A stretch of 64,000 nucleotides of DNA from Aquabacterium sp029268225 (GTDB taxonomy: Bacteria; Pseudomonadota; Gammaproteobacteria; Burkholderiales; Burkholderiaceae_C): NCBI RefSeq assembly GCF_037482285.1, contig NZ_JBBEYB010000009.1, positions 103,115 to 167,114 on the forward strand. Reading direction: 5' to 3'. The stretch's first letter is position 1; each line of letters starts with the position of its first letter. Under the pieces are notes generated by a model. It was not told the DNA's origin and did not search any database. It was given only the letters and a program-made list of their open reading frames with translations. The position numbers and the translations under genes are program-made. This document shows, one piece after another, positions 10,101 to 17,421 of this stretch.

Positions 10101-10853
10101 TTTTACTGGCTGGGTGCCTTGCTCGACTTCAGCCCGCGCAGTCATGAAGGTGGGCGAACCCTGCCTTTGGTGATCATCCGCTCGGCGCAGCAGCGTGTTG
10201 CACTGCACGTGGATGAAGTGCTGGGCAACCAGGAAGTGGTGGTCAAGAACCTGGGTGTCCAGATGTCGCGCATGCCGGGTTTGGCTGGCATGACCTTGCT
10301 GGCTTCAGGTGCGGTGTCGCTGATCTACAACCCTGTGGCGCTGGCGACTGTGTACGGCAACCATGCTCAGGCCTTGACCTCGCACGCGATGGCGGCAGAC
10401 AGCGCAGCCCATGACGGCTGGCTGCAGTCCGGCGCACCGGCTGATGTCGTGGAAGAGGTGCCTGATGAGGCACTGGCACCTCTGGTGCTGGTGGTCGACG
10501 ATTCGCTCACTGTGCGTCGTGTGACCCAGCGTCTGTTGGCGCGCGAAGGCTACCGTGTCACCTTGGCCAAGGATGGTCTGGAAGCCTTGGAAGCACTGGC
10601 GCAGGAGCGGCCGGCAGTGGTCTTGTCTGACATTGAAATGCCGCGCATGGATGGCTTTGACCTGGTGCGCAATATCCGTGCTGATGAGAAGATGGCAGAC
10701 ATGCCTGTCATCATGATCACTTCACGCATTGCGCAGAAGCACCGCGACTATGCGCAAGAGTTGGGGGTGAACCACTACCTCGGCAAGCCGTATGGTGAAG
10801 AAGAGTTGCTGGAACTGGTGGGTCGCTATGCGGCACATCCGGAATTGGCCTGA
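4194..10853 (+). CDS. chpA: multidomain hybrid CheA-type kinase ChpA (PilL)
   Basis: At 2219 residues this is the central kinase of the Pil-Chp pathway. The first 600 residues are helical, FimL/Hpt-like, without a clear phosphorylatable His. Three histidine phosphotransfer motifs follow: His773 (FHTLKGSSRM), His1198 (AHSLAGNSGT) and His1427 (LHTFKGGARL). Between the first two lies a very acidic linker (about 850-1130). The catalytic core has the dimerisation helix from about 1606, an N-box LLRNCISHG near 1785, RDDGAGL and GRGIGMDVV near 1880. A CheW-like regulatory domain (about 1920-2060) precedes a C-terminal receiver with Asp2146 in LSDIEMP and Lys in LGKPYG. It follows pilJ by 12 bases. 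The three His-containing Hpt sites are fewer than the six to eight described for Pseudomonas ChpA. Phosphate flow to PilG/PilH is family knowledge. Confidence 0.95.
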   Translation: MDSLQQDASLPSDDLSALAWVHEELRKSLDLAHKALHRCLKDATAVGVSDMDALDPAVLRTARQQIHQGVGALELAGLPAGATVLRASEAVVQKLVSRPQLIDEDVVREIERASFALLDYIARRLAGKSVSAMAMFPQYEALVARAGGGMARPTDLWNQDWPTLSLEAPLAPPEGVTPRAPDAATVEDFEMGILKLMRRNQPDDAVALADLCASLASDASQRHASRESATWMLASGFLEALAGKYVPLSVHAKRVLSSLLSQLRVLTKGQDVPSDRLASELLFFCAQAGDVPATERSVLARVRRTFGLARHQPVNLSASSLGRFDPAWVTQALKRVAGAKDGWSAVAGGELLRLGGLNEQFALVCDSLRRLFTQGDVLASALADAAQQTVAKASAPEPSLAMEVATSLLYMEASLEDGEFDQPEQQPRLQRLAERIQAVGQGQPAQPLEVWMEDLYRRVSDRHTIGSVVQELRTTLTDAEKHIDQFFRDPQDRTPLASVPTILQSMRGVLAVLGLDLAAQASVRMRDDVDHLLLESTDLDDAAQRGVFDRLATNLGALGFLIDMMGVQPQLAKSLFKFDSETGVLSPLMGREKKSLPQTDDPVEAVAQHVQQVQQEEALAVADEVVQSLERSDVPLSEVSDQLNRLAETRHVQEQRELADNLAAAQAALATAQTSDDEASVAAAREQLAHVLSDLTRAEEPEPEEKPVAPAPLLAPTVAAAPAETGLEEDDEMREIFLEEAREVIETAQASLAHLAQQPGDLESLTSVRRAFHTLKGSSRMVGLTQYGEAAWACEQLYNAWLATQEPASPDLLGVSNEVLTHFSAWTDAIAEGQASDWRHEPVTAVAEALRLHGQRLSLDEARTPAATPEQEPALALDLPVQSDEVVLPDVVVAEVSPPAVEAIDSFELDLSADDLGVAETAAVLDLTTQGDEVEVRDEVAPDDSDAASAPDAALPVVNIADFGIELDLSAPDAEPPLVLDETVAAADSTSLDVSVDEEQPLSVHILEPKHVVQLEDDDPTVSGDLYETPASDLADASEELALSASDETQVEAVSLPDLVVDDQAVVEPDRLALPVLSAEFTDDEPVALESSDADALLDLPLEVVGESVDFPELADQSVIEDAATEVLEVAASPEPTPVTETGDEQYKMVGDLRIGIPLFNIYLNEADEQSRRLSTALNEWAIEIQHPVSDEVIALAHSLAGNSGTVGYTELSKLARLLEHALMRSQALGVGEVDAAFLFNEAADEIRGLLHQFAAGFLKSPDSELMARLEDYEHEASRRFEARSLVADQEPAESELGDLPLLSEDGHESAPDLVLDAAPEIAVSGVEADIDLTVVQDVAPLGVAEFKAFDELPAQAVSAPGGVRAPAVVWDDGEAIDAVDSVDVDLFPIFEEEALELLPQLGAQVRDWLATPDNPAAGTACMRTLHTFKGGARLAGAMRLGELAHRLESAIEHLVAAETVTHDDVAPLEARVDRLLEVFEALRQQDAQSYEAQVAHAEQAAEAEQQADPVLDGAVEVSNDAMQDAWPSPALESVPDAMADEGVQTSSVGAESPKRGVGREAAELQLTPVDWAALQGKAWQGSQRVVREAQQGASQAAVRVRPQLLDRLVNHAGEVSITRTRLSSQVGQIRNSLNDLTDNLERLRQQLRDIELQADTQMSTRMEAARAASQEFDPLEFDRYTRFQELTRMMAESVNDVATVQRTLQRSLETAEDQLAVQARLTRDLQDDLLRTRMVEFEGLSDRLYRVVRQAAKETGKQVRLDIVGGATEVDRGVLERLTGAFEHLLRNCISHGIEMPDVRVAAGKEPSGLVTVALRQEGNEVAIEFRDDGAGLNLAGIRQRAVSMGLLQEGQAVSDAELAQFIFMPGFSTFDKVTELAGRGIGMDVVRSEINAMGGRIETATSAGRGTSFTLIVPLTTAVTQVVMLRCGAHTVAVPTHLIEIVRRAKPEEVEHAYQQGSYVYGEHALPFYWLGALLDFSPRSHEGGRTLPLVIIRSAQQRVALHVDEVLGNQEVVVKNLGVQMSRMPGLAGMTLLASGAVSLIYNPVALATVYGNHAQALTSHAMAADSAAHDGWLQSGAPADVVEEVPDEALAPLVLVVDDSLTVRRVTQRLLAREGYRVTLAKDGLEALEALAQERPAVVLSDIEMPRMDGFDLVRNIRADEKMADMPVIMITSRIAQKHRDYAQELGVNHYLGKPYGEEELLELVGRYAAHPELA

Positions 10854-10879
10854 GCACGCTGTCACATTGTCCCCACCGC

Positions 10880-11962
10880 ATGGAATCTCACATCGAAGCC
10901 CCCGCCCAGGTAGATGACCACATCTCCCACCTCGCTGCGCTCACGGCCCAGCGAGATCGGGAAATGCTGGATGTGTCCCTGGCACAAGGGGTGTTGGAAC
11001 TGTTGCCAGCAGCCAGCGTGGGGGTTTACCGTCTGGTGGGGCCAGACGAGGACTCTCAGCGTTGGCTGTGCTGCGGCTTAGCACGACGCGGTGAATTGAC
11101 GGTCAGTGATCCGCCGTGGGTGGATCTGGATTCATTGCCATCCGTCACAGCTTACCCCTTGCGACAGTTGGTGCTGGACTCCCGTTTGCTGGAGCAAGCG
11201 GAGTTGCCTACGGCCAGCCTCATTGACCCGACACAGCGTTTTGTCACGGTCCTGCCCCTGATGGTGGAATTGGGGCTGCCCGGTGTGCTGGAGGTGATGT
11301 CGGACAAGCCTTTGGCCATGGAGGCCCTCAAGCCTATCCAGACCTTGCTGAGGGTGTTTGCCAACTTCCAGAACCTGTTGGAGTCGAGTCAGCGTGATTC
11401 GCTCACAGGATTGCTGAACCGGCAGACGTTCGATGCCACCTTCCTCAAGGCGTCGATGCCGACACAGCACGATCCGGGCCTTTCCATCGAGCGGCGGACC
11501 TCGCCTGCCACCGGCTATTGGCTGGGTGTGGTGGACATCGACCTTTTCAAGCTGGTCAATGACCGGTTTGGTCACTTGATTGGTGACGAGGTGCTGGTGT
11601 TGGTAGCGCGCATCATGCGCCAATCGTTCCGACACTACGATCGCCTCTACCGCTTTGGTGGCGAAGAGTTTGTGGTGTTGCTGCGCGGTGGCACGGAAGA
11701 AGATGCGATGCAGGCGTTTGAGCGTTTCCGTCGCAATGTGGAAACCTATGTCTTTCCGCAGGTCAACAAGGTCACCATCAGTCTCGGTTTCACCGAGGTG
11801 ATGCACAACGACACGCCCAGTGTGGCGTTCTCGCGGGCCGATCAGGGGGTGTACCAAGCCAAGCACCAAGGACGTAATCAGGTCTTGTGTTACGAGGCTC
11901 TGGTGCGCGATGGCGTGCTCAAAACCGAGGCCGCCCACGTGGGCGATGTCGAGTTGTTCTGA
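10880..11962 (+). CDS. GAF-GGDEF diguanylate cyclase linked to the Pil-Chp operon
   Basis: This is a 360-residue predicted diguanylate cyclase that makes cyclic di-GMP from two GTP. Residues from about 15 to 165 look like a GAF-type sensor. The GGDEF domain starts at DSLTGLLNR (about 174), with the metal-binding VDIDLFKLVND and the active-site GGEEF at 260-264. An inhibitory I-site RHYD is at 251-254, exactly five residues before GGEEF, so product inhibition is expected. There are no membrane segments, so it is cytoplasmic. It starts 26 bases after chpA and is probably in the same transcript. The C-terminus ends GDVELF, nearly the same as the tails of the two CheX-like proteins at 20.7-22.2 kb. 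Activity is inferred; the activating ligand is unknown. Confidence 0.9.
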   Translation: MESHIEAPAQVDDHISHLAALTAQRDREMLDVSLAQGVLELLPAASVGVYRLVGPDEDSQRWLCCGLARRGELTVSDPPWVDLDSLPSVTAYPLRQLVLDSRLLEQAELPTASLIDPTQRFVTVLPLMVELGLPGVLEVMSDKPLAMEALKPIQTLLRVFANFQNLLESSQRDSLTGLLNRQTFDATFLKASMPTQHDPGLSIERRTSPATGYWLGVVDIDLFKLVNDRFGHLIGDEVLVLVARIMRQSFRHYDRLYRFGGEEFVVLLRGGTEEDAMQAFERFRRNVETYVFPQVNKVTISLGFTEVMHNDTPSVAFSRADQGVYQAKHQGRNQVLCYEALVRDGVLKTEAAHVGDVELF

Positions 11963-11971
11963 TGGCTGGTA

Positions 11972-13516
11972 TCAGCCCGCACGCTTCGGGCTGCGTGTCC
12001 GGGGTGCTGCGCCGTCCTTGATCTTGTTCTCACTCACCACTCCATAACGCGCCAAGGTTTCGGTGCGGGCCTCATCGTGCTGCACGATCGGCTGCGGGTA
12101 GTCGCGGCCCAATACAACGTCGTCAGCGCTGGCCAGATCGGCTGGGCGGGTCAGCCAGGGGGCGTGCAGGGCCTTGTCGGGCAGGGCGGCCAGTTCGGGC
12201 ACATAGCGGCGGATGAACTTGCCCTGGGGGTCGAACTTTTCGCTCTGGGTGATGGGGTTGAAGATGCGGAACCAGGGCTGGGCGTCACAACCCGTCGATG
12301 CCGCCCATTGCCAGCCGCCGTTGTTGGCGGCGAGGTCAAAGTCCAGCAGCTTTTCGGCGAAGTAGGCTTCGCCGCGGCGCCAGTCGATCCCCAGGTCTTT
12401 GATCAGAAAACTGGCGGTCACCATGCGCAGGCGGTTGTGCATGTAGCCGGTCTGGTTGAGTTGGCGCATGGCCGCATCTACCAGTGGGTAGCCGGTGCGA
12501 CCCTCGCACCAAGCCTGAAAGTGGGCGTTGGCCTTGGCGCCGTGGGCCCACTTGATGCGGTCGTACTCGCGCCTGTAGGCGTTGCCCACCACGTGGGGGT
12601 GGTGAAACAGAATCTGGCGATAAAAGTCGCGCCAGATCAGCTCCGACAGCCAAACCTGTGCCCCGGCGGAGCCCGCTTGGGCACGCTGCCACGCCAGATC
12701 GACCAGGTGGCGGATCGAGACGGTGCCAAAGCGCAGGTGGGTGGACAGGTAGCTCGGGCCCTTGAGGCCTGGAAAGTCCCGCGTGCTGTCGTAGCGGTCG
12801 ATGCGGTGAAGGAAGTCGTCCAGCAGGGCCTGCGCCCCGGACATGCCCGGGGCCACCTTCAGCGGCCCGACCTCTTCGAAGCCGATGTCGGCCAGCGTGG
12901 GGATGTGGTCGGCGCCCATGCCGTCCACCGCAGGGGGCACCGGCGCGAGGTGCGCGGCGTAGGGCATGATGGGATAGGGCTTGACGTAGAAAGGCTCCAG
13001 CTTCTTGAGCCAGGCGTTCTTGTAGGGAGTGAAGACGCCGTAGGGGGTGTCGTTGCCGGTGAGCACCTCGTTGCGCTCGAAGATCACGTGGTCTTTGACG
13101 GTGTAGAGCGCCACGCCCAGGTTGCTCAAACGGCCGCGCACCTGGGCGTCGCGGTCTTGCGCGTCCGGCTCGTCGTCGTGGCTGGCGTACACCGACTGCA
13201 CGCCCAGCTCGCCCGCAAGTTGCGGGATCACCGAGCGGGCCGAGCCATAGCGCACGATCAGGCCCACCCGCTCGGGGTGGGGCACGCCGACGTTCAGTGC
13301 CAGCTCGCGCAGGCCTTGGTCCAGTTCGACCAGACTGTCGCGGATGAAGGCGACACGGCGATCCTGGCGGGGCAGGGGTTCGAGGATGTCGCTGTCAAAG
13401 ACAAAGGCGCACCAAACCCGACGGGCGTGTTTCAGGGCGTGAAACAGGGCCGCGTGGTCCGTGCAGCGCAGGTCGCGGCGGAACCACACCAAGGCCGAGG
13501 CATTCGATTCGCTCAT
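11972..13516 (-). CDS. phrB: deoxyribodipyrimidine photolyase (CPD class I)
   Basis: This 514-residue protein is a cryptochrome/photolyase-family enzyme that repairs cyclobutane pyrimidine dimers using blue light and FAD. The N-terminal antenna domain begins VWFRRDLR near residue 9. The C-terminal FAD domain shows LSTHLRFGTVS, WRDFYRQILF, GYPLVDAAMRQL, the MHNRLRMVTASFL helix and NNGGWQWAASTGCD, followed by FRIFNP, all characteristic of bacterial class I CPD photolyases. Length is normal. It is convergent with the preceding diguanylate cyclase gene (9-base gap) and divergent from yqgE. ATG 13516 is taken as start because it lies just before the first beta strand; no strong ribosome-binding site is seen. 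Confidence 0.95.
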   Translation of the reverse strand: MSESNASALVWFRRDLRCTDHAALFHALKHARRVWCAFVFDSDILEPLPRQDRRVAFIRDSLVELDQGLRELALNVGVPHPERVGLIVRYGSARSVIPQLAGELGVQSVYASHDDEPDAQDRDAQVRGRLSNLGVALYTVKDHVIFERNEVLTGNDTPYGVFTPYKNAWLKKLEPFYVKPYPIMPYAAHLAPVPPAVDGMGADHIPTLADIGFEEVGPLKVAPGMSGAQALLDDFLHRIDRYDSTRDFPGLKGPSYLSTHLRFGTVSIRHLVDLAWQRAQAGSAGAQVWLSELIWRDFYRQILFHHPHVVGNAYRREYDRIKWAHGAKANAHFQAWCEGRTGYPLVDAAMRQLNQTGYMHNRLRMVTASFLIKDLGIDWRRGEAYFAEKLLDFDLAANNGGWQWAASTGCDAQPWFRIFNPITQSEKFDPQGKFIRRYVPELAALPDKALHAPWLTRPADLASADDVVLGRDYPQPIVQHDEARTETLARYGVVSENKIKDGAAPRTRSPKRAG

Positions 13517-13561
13517 GGTCGTCTAATTCACAGATAGTCGGTACGGATCAGCGTGGGCGTC

Positions 13562-13567
13562 TAAAAT
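13562..13567 (+). promoter_or_regulatory. -10-like hexamer placed for a leaderless yqgE transcript
   Basis: TAAAAT ends six bases before the ATG of yqgE, and no Shine-Dalgarno sequence fits in the gap. Transcription from this -10 would start at or within a base or two of the ATG. The -35 side is weak by eye. Confidence 0.4.
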
Positions 13568-13573
13568 CGGCGC

Positions 13574-14161
13574 ATGTCCCTAAGCGCATCTTCCCCCATC
13601 AACCTGACCAATCAGTTTCTCATCGCCATGCCCGGCATGGTGGACGGCAATTTTGCCGGCACTGTGGTCTACATGTGCGAGCACAACGACAAGGGGGCAC
13701 TGGGACTGGTCATCAATCGACCGATTGACATCAATTTGAAGCACCTTTTCGAGAAGGTGGACTTGCCGCTGGAGCGCAGCGACCTGGCCGAGCGCCCGGT
13801 GTACCTGGGCGGGCCGGTGCAGACCGAGCGTGGTTTTGTGCTGCACGAGCGCCTGGACGACGAGGGCGGGCACTACAACTCCACCTTGAAGATCGAGGGC
13901 GGCTTGGAGATGACGACCTCGCGCGATGTGCTGGAAGCCCTGTCGAACGGCGCCGGTCCGCGCAAGGTGTTCATCACGCTGGGCTATTCCGGCTGGACCG
14001 CCGGTCAGCTCGAAGAGGAAATCTCGCGCAATGGCTGGCTGAACGTCGACGCCGACCCGCAGATCATTTTCGACACCCCGGTGGAGCAGCGCTACGACAA
14101 GGCCCTGTCCCTGCTGGGCATCGATCGCAGCTTCCTGATGGGTGAGGCTGGTCACGCATGA
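13574..14161 (+). CDS. yqgE: YqgE/AlgH family protein (UPF0301)
   Basis: This is a 195-residue member of the YqgE/AlgH (DUF179) family. The fold-defining segments are visible: FLIAMPGMVDGNFAGTVVYMCEH at 15-37, GALGLVINRP at about 42-51, PVYLGGPVQTERGFVLH at about 75-91 and FITLGYSGWTAGQLEEEI near 134-151. The biochemical role of the family is unresolved; in Pseudomonas AlgH is tied to alginate and quorum phenotypes. As in many proteobacteria it lies directly upstream of ruvX, with the stop and start overlapping as ATGA (14158-14161), so the two are translationally coupled. The start may be leaderless, because a -10-like TAAAAT lies six bases upstream and there is no ribosome-binding site. Confidence 0.93.
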   Translation: MSLSASSPINLTNQFLIAMPGMVDGNFAGTVVYMCEHNDKGALGLVINRPIDINLKHLFEKVDLPLERSDLAERPVYLGGPVQTERGFVLHERLDDEGGHYNSTLKIEGGLEMTTSRDVLEALSNGAGPRKVFITLGYSGWTAGQLEEEISRNGWLNVDADPQIIFDTPVEQRYDKALSLLGIDRSFLMGEAGHA

Positions 14162-14586
14162 GCGTCCAGCCCATCTCGGCGATCCGGCATTTCCTCGCCT
14201 TTGACTATGGCCTCAAGCGGGTCGGCGTGGCCACGGGCAACAGCCTGACGCGCCAGGCCCAGCCGCTGCGCACGATCGCGGCCGAGGGGGCAGAGCGCTT
14301 TGCTCAGATCGGCAAGCTGATCGACGAATGGCGCCCCGATGCGCTGGTCATCGGCGTGCCGTTTCACCCCGACGGGGCCGAACACGAAAACACCCAGCGT
14401 GCCCGCAAGTTCGGCGGCCAATTGCGCGGGCGGTTTCACCTGCCGGTGCACGAGGTGGACGAGCGCTATTCCACGACCGAAGCCCAGGGCTTTGGCGCCC
14501 AGGATCTGGACGCTGCCTCGGCTGCCATCTTGCTGCAACAGTACTTCAACGATCATCCTGGGGATGACATCCGGAAAGAGGCCTGA
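14158..14586 (+). CDS. ruvX: YqgF/RuvX RNase H-fold putative pre-16S rRNA nuclease
   Basis: This 142-residue protein belongs to the YqgF/RuvX family, an RNase H-like fold associated with pre-16S rRNA 5'-end maturation and proposed as a Holliday-junction resolvase. The first catalytic acidic strand is LAFDYGLKRVGVA near residues 13-25. The LVIGVPFHPDG strand (about 62-72) replaces the usual GLP signature, and VDERYSTTEAQ (about 100-110) carries the other acidic residues. A terminal Asp in LDAASAAILLQQY completes the pattern. It overlaps yqgE by four bases and abuts pyrR (stop TGA directly followed by GTG), so it is inside the pyrimidine operon. Confidence 0.93.
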   Translation: MSVQPISAIRHFLAFDYGLKRVGVATGNSLTRQAQPLRTIAAEGAERFAQIGKLIDEWRPDALVIGVPFHPDGAEHENTQRARKFGGQLRGRFHLPVHEVDERYSTTEAQGFGAQDLDAASAAILLQQYFNDHPGDDIRKEA

Positions 14587-15099
14587 GTGAGCACTTCGCC
14601 CCATACCCTGCACCTCGACGCCGAGGCCCTGTATGCCAACCTGCTGCAAGGCGTGCGCCGCATCGTGACCCCCGAGACCGTGCTGGTGGGCGTGTGGTCG
14701 GGCGGCGCCTGGCTGGCCGAGCGCCTGAACGCCGACCTGGGCCTGAAGACCCCGCACGGCGTGATCTCCTCGGCCTTGCACCGTGACGACTTCGGCTCGC
14801 GCGGCATGGTCTCGTCCAAGGACGCGACGCACCTGCCGTTCGAGGTGGACGGTGCCCACATCCTGCTGATCGACGACGTGATCTACACCGGGCGCACCAC
14901 GCGTGCGGTGCTCAACGAACTGTTCGATTTCGGCCGTCCGGCCAGCGTCACATTGGCCGTGCTGGTCGACCGTGGCGGACGCCAACTGCCTTTCGAGCCG
15001 GCCCTGTCGGCTGCCCGTATCACCCTGCCGTCTGAAGAGCGTGTGGCACTGGTCCGCGCCGACGACGGCCGATTCCAATTCCATTTCGAGAGGGTTTGA
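14587..15099 (+). CDS. pyrR: bifunctional pyr operon regulator / uracil phosphoribosyltransferase PyrR
   Basis: This 170-residue type I phosphoribosyltransferase matches PyrR. The PRPP-binding loop is ILLIDDVIYTGRTTRAVL at about 95-112. An upstream LVGVWSGGAWLAERL (about 34-48) and the C-terminal RGGRQLPFEP (about 132-141) fit PyrR. In firmicutes PyrR also controls attenuation by binding pyr mRNA. I see no attenuator here, so in this proteobacterium it may act mainly as an enzyme. It starts with GTG immediately after the ruvX stop. Its own stop overlaps the ATG of pyrB (TGATGA around 15097-15101), so it is coupled to aspartate carbamoyltransferase. Confidence 0.92.
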   Translation: MSTSPHTLHLDAEALYANLLQGVRRIVTPETVLVGVWSGGAWLAERLNADLGLKTPHGVISSALHRDDFGSRGMVSSKDATHLPFEVDGAHILLIDDVIYTGRTTRAVLNELFDFGRPASVTLAVLVDRGGRQLPFEPALSAARITLPSEERVALVRADDGRFQFHFERV

Positions 15100-16073
15100 T
15101 GACCGCCATCCGGAAACCCCAGCGCAACCCGCAGCTCAACAGCCACGGGGAGCTGATCCACCTGCTGTCCACCGAAGGACTGCCCAAAGCCATCATCCAC
15201 CAGATCCTGGACACGGCGGAGCAGTTCCTCAGCGTCAACGACCGCGAGGTCAAGAAGGTGCCCTTGCTGCGTGGCAAGAGCGTGTTCAATCTGTTCTTCG
15301 AGAACAGCACCCGCACCCGCACCACCTTCGAGATCGCGGCCAAACGCCTGAGCGCTGACGTGATCAACCTCGACATCGCGCGCTCGTCGGCGTCCAAGGG
15401 TGAAAGCCTGCTCGACACCATCGCCAACCTGTCGGCCATGAGCGCCGACATGTTCGTGGTGCGCCACTCCGAGTCGGGGGCCCCCTACCTGATCGCCCAG
15501 CACGTGGCGCCGCACGTGCACGTGGTCAACGCCGGTGACGGTCGCCACGCGCACCCGACGCAGGCCCTGCTGGACATGTACACGATCCGGCACTACAAGA
15601 AGGACTTCACCAACCTGACCGTGGCAATCGTGGGCGACATCGTGCACTCGCGCGTGGCCCGCTCCAACATCCACGCGCTGACCACCCTGGGTGTGCCCGA
15701 GGTGCGCGTGGTGGGCCCCCGCACCCTGGTGCCGGGTGACCTGCGCGAAATGGGCGTGCGCGTGTGCCATGACATGGCCGAAGGCATCAAGGATGCGGAC
15801 GTGGTCATCATGCTGCGCCTGCAAAACGAGCGCATGAATGGCGGCATGCTGCCCAGCGCGGGCGAGTTCTTCAAGGAGTTCGGCCTGACCGAGTCCAAGC
15901 TGGCGCTGGCCAAGCCCGACGCCATCGTCATGCACCCCGGCCCCATCAACCGCGGTGTGGAAATCGACTCCGCGGTGGCCGACGGCAAGCAAAGCGTCAT
16001 CCTGCCCCAGGTCACGTTCGGCATCGCCGTGCGCATGGCCGTGATGTCCATCCTGGCTGGTAACGAGGCCTGA
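15099..16073 (+). CDS. pyrB: aspartate carbamoyltransferase catalytic subunit PyrB
   Basis: This 324-residue protein catalyses the first committed pyrimidine step, carbamoyl phosphate plus aspartate to carbamoyl aspartate. The carbamoyl-phosphate site FFENSTRTRTTFEIAA is at about 66-81, the second-subunit loop SSASKGESLLDT is near 98-109, and HPTQALLDM is near 150. The aspartate-binding part is VMLRLQNERM and MHPGPINRGVEID near 280-292. Start ATG 15099 overlaps the pyrR stop. No pyrI gene is adjacent. Instead a catalytically defective dihydroorotase homologue follows after seven bases, as in Pseudomonas, where the two form a dodecameric ATCase complex. Confidence 0.97.
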   Translation: MTAIRKPQRNPQLNSHGELIHLLSTEGLPKAIIHQILDTAEQFLSVNDREVKKVPLLRGKSVFNLFFENSTRTRTTFEIAAKRLSADVINLDIARSSASKGESLLDTIANLSAMSADMFVVRHSESGAPYLIAQHVAPHVHVVNAGDGRHAHPTQALLDMYTIRHYKKDFTNLTVAIVGDIVHSRVARSNIHALTTLGVPEVRVVGPRTLVPGDLREMGVRVCHDMAEGIKDADVVIMLRLQNERMNGGMLPSAGEFFKEFGLTESKLALAKPDAIVMHPGPINRGVEIDSAVADGKQSVILPQVTFGIAVRMAVMSILAGNEA

Positions 16074-16080
16074 TCCCATC

Positions 16081-17421
16081 ATGAAGATCCTGATCAAGAA
16101 CGGCCGACTGGTCGACCCTGCTTCCGGCCTGGACCAGGTCGGTGACCTCGCCATCACGGCCAGCCGCATCACGGCACTCGGCAACGTCAGCGCCGATTTC
16201 GAACCCGACCGCGTCATCGACGCCACCGGCCTCATCGTGGCGCCTGGCCTGGTGGACCTGGCTGTGCGCCTGCGCGAACCCGGTCACGAGCACGAAGGCA
16301 TGCTGGAGTCCGAACTGGCCGCCGCTGCTGCGGGGGGCGTGACCAGCGTGGTCTGCCTGCCCGATACCGACCCGGCCCTGGACGAGCCAGGTCTGGTCGA
16401 GATGCTCAAGCTGCGTGCGCGCAAGCTCAGCCGCTGCCGCCTGTTCCCGCTGGGCGCCTTGACCCGTGGCCTCAAGGGCGAGAACCTGACCGAGATGGCC
16501 GAGCTGCAAGAAGCCGGCTGCGTGGGCTACTCGCAGGCCGAATCGCCCATCAAGGACACCCAGGTGCTGCAGCGTGCCATGCAGTACGCCTCCACCTTTG
16601 GCTACACCGTGTGGCTGCGCCCGCTCGATCCCTGGTTGGGCAAGGGCGTGGCGGCCAGTGGCGCCGTCGCCACCCGTTTGGGCTTGTCCGGCGTGCCGGT
16701 CAGCGCCGAGACCATCGCCATTCACACCATCGTTGAGCTGGCGCGAGTGACCGGTGCGCGCGTGCACCTTTGCCGCATCTCCAGTGCCGCTGGCGTTGAG
16801 CTGGTGCGCCAGGCCAAGGCCCAGGGCCTGCCCATCACCGCCGACGTCAGCATCAATTCGCTGATGCTGACCGATGTGGACATCGGCTATTTCAACTCGT
16901 CGATGCGCGTGACGCCGCCGCTGCGCCAGGGCCGCGACCGCGATGCCTTGCGTGCTGCGTTGCTGGACGGCACGCTGGACGCGTTGGTGTCGGACCACAA
17001 CCCGGTCAGCGAGGACGAGAAGCTGTTGCCTTTCGGCGAAGCCACACCGGGTGCCACCGGCGTGGAACTGCTGCTGAGCCTGGCCATGAAGTGGTCGGGG
17101 GCGGACCAACAAGATCAGCCGGCAGCCGACAAGCTGCGTCAAGCCCTGTCGGTGGTCACCCAAGGGCCGGTCAAGGTGCTGGGCGACGCGCTGGGCTCCC
17201 TGACCCACAGCGCGGGCCGCTTGGTCGAAGGTGGCGTGGCGGACATCGTTCTCTTTGACCCCGCTGAGCGTTGGCAGGTGCAGCCTTCCGCCCTCGTGAG
17301 CCAAGGCAAGCACACACCGTTTGCTTTCGAATCCACCGGTTTTGAGCTGGCCGGTCGCGTGCGCCTGACCCTGGTGGCAGGGCAGGTGGCTCACGATGCG
17401 CAGGATCGTCCAGGGGCATGA
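16081..17421 (+). CDS. pyrX: dihydroorotase-like non-catalytic ATCase subunit PyrC' (PyrX)
   Basis: This 446-residue protein has the amidohydrolase/dihydroorotase fold (N-terminal IKNGRLVDPASGL, then IDATGLIVAPGLVDL) but has lost its metal site. The usual DxHxHxRxPG is VDLAVRLREPG (about 57-67), with both zinc-binding His missing. The region normally reading HxSTA is HLCRISSAAG, with Arg in place of His. The later VTPHH-type motif is ADVSINSLMLTD. DALVSDHNPVSEDE remains near 300. Such proteins are known in Pseudomonas as PyrC', which does not make dihydroorotate but is needed for assembly or stability of PyrB. It lies seven bases after pyrB and overlaps plsC by four bases. A functional pyrC must be elsewhere in the genome. 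Confidence 0.9.
   Translation: MKILIKNGRLVDPASGLDQVGDLAITASRITALGNVSADFEPDRVIDATGLIVAPGLVDLAVRLREPGHEHEGMLESELAAAAAGGVTSVVCLPDTDPALDEPGLVEMLKLRARKLSRCRLFPLGALTRGLKGENLTEMAELQEAGCVGYSQAESPIKDTQVLQRAMQYASTFGYTVWLRPLDPWLGKGVAASGAVATRLGLSGVPVSAETIAIHTIVELARVTGARVHLCRISSAAGVELVRQAKAQGLPITADVSINSLMLTDVDIGYFNSSMRVTPPLRQGRDRDALRAALLDGTLDALVSDHNPVSEDEKLLPFGEATPGATGVELLLSLAMKWSGADQQDQPAADKLRQALSVVTQGPVKVLGDALGSLTHSAGRLVEGGVADIVLFDPAERWQVQPSALVSQGKHTPFAFESTGFELAGRVRLTLVAGQVAHDAQDRPGA

Noticed and set aside
11974..11992. Hairpin AGCCCG/CGGGCT between the diguanylate cyclase and photolyase genes
   Set aside because: It lies inside the photolyase coding end and has no T run, so it is not supported as a terminator.
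12077..13537. Plus-strand open frame of 486 codons opposite the photolyase gene
   Set aside because: The minus strand encodes a complete photolyase with all motifs; the plus-strand product is Val/Ala/Gly-rich without domain features.
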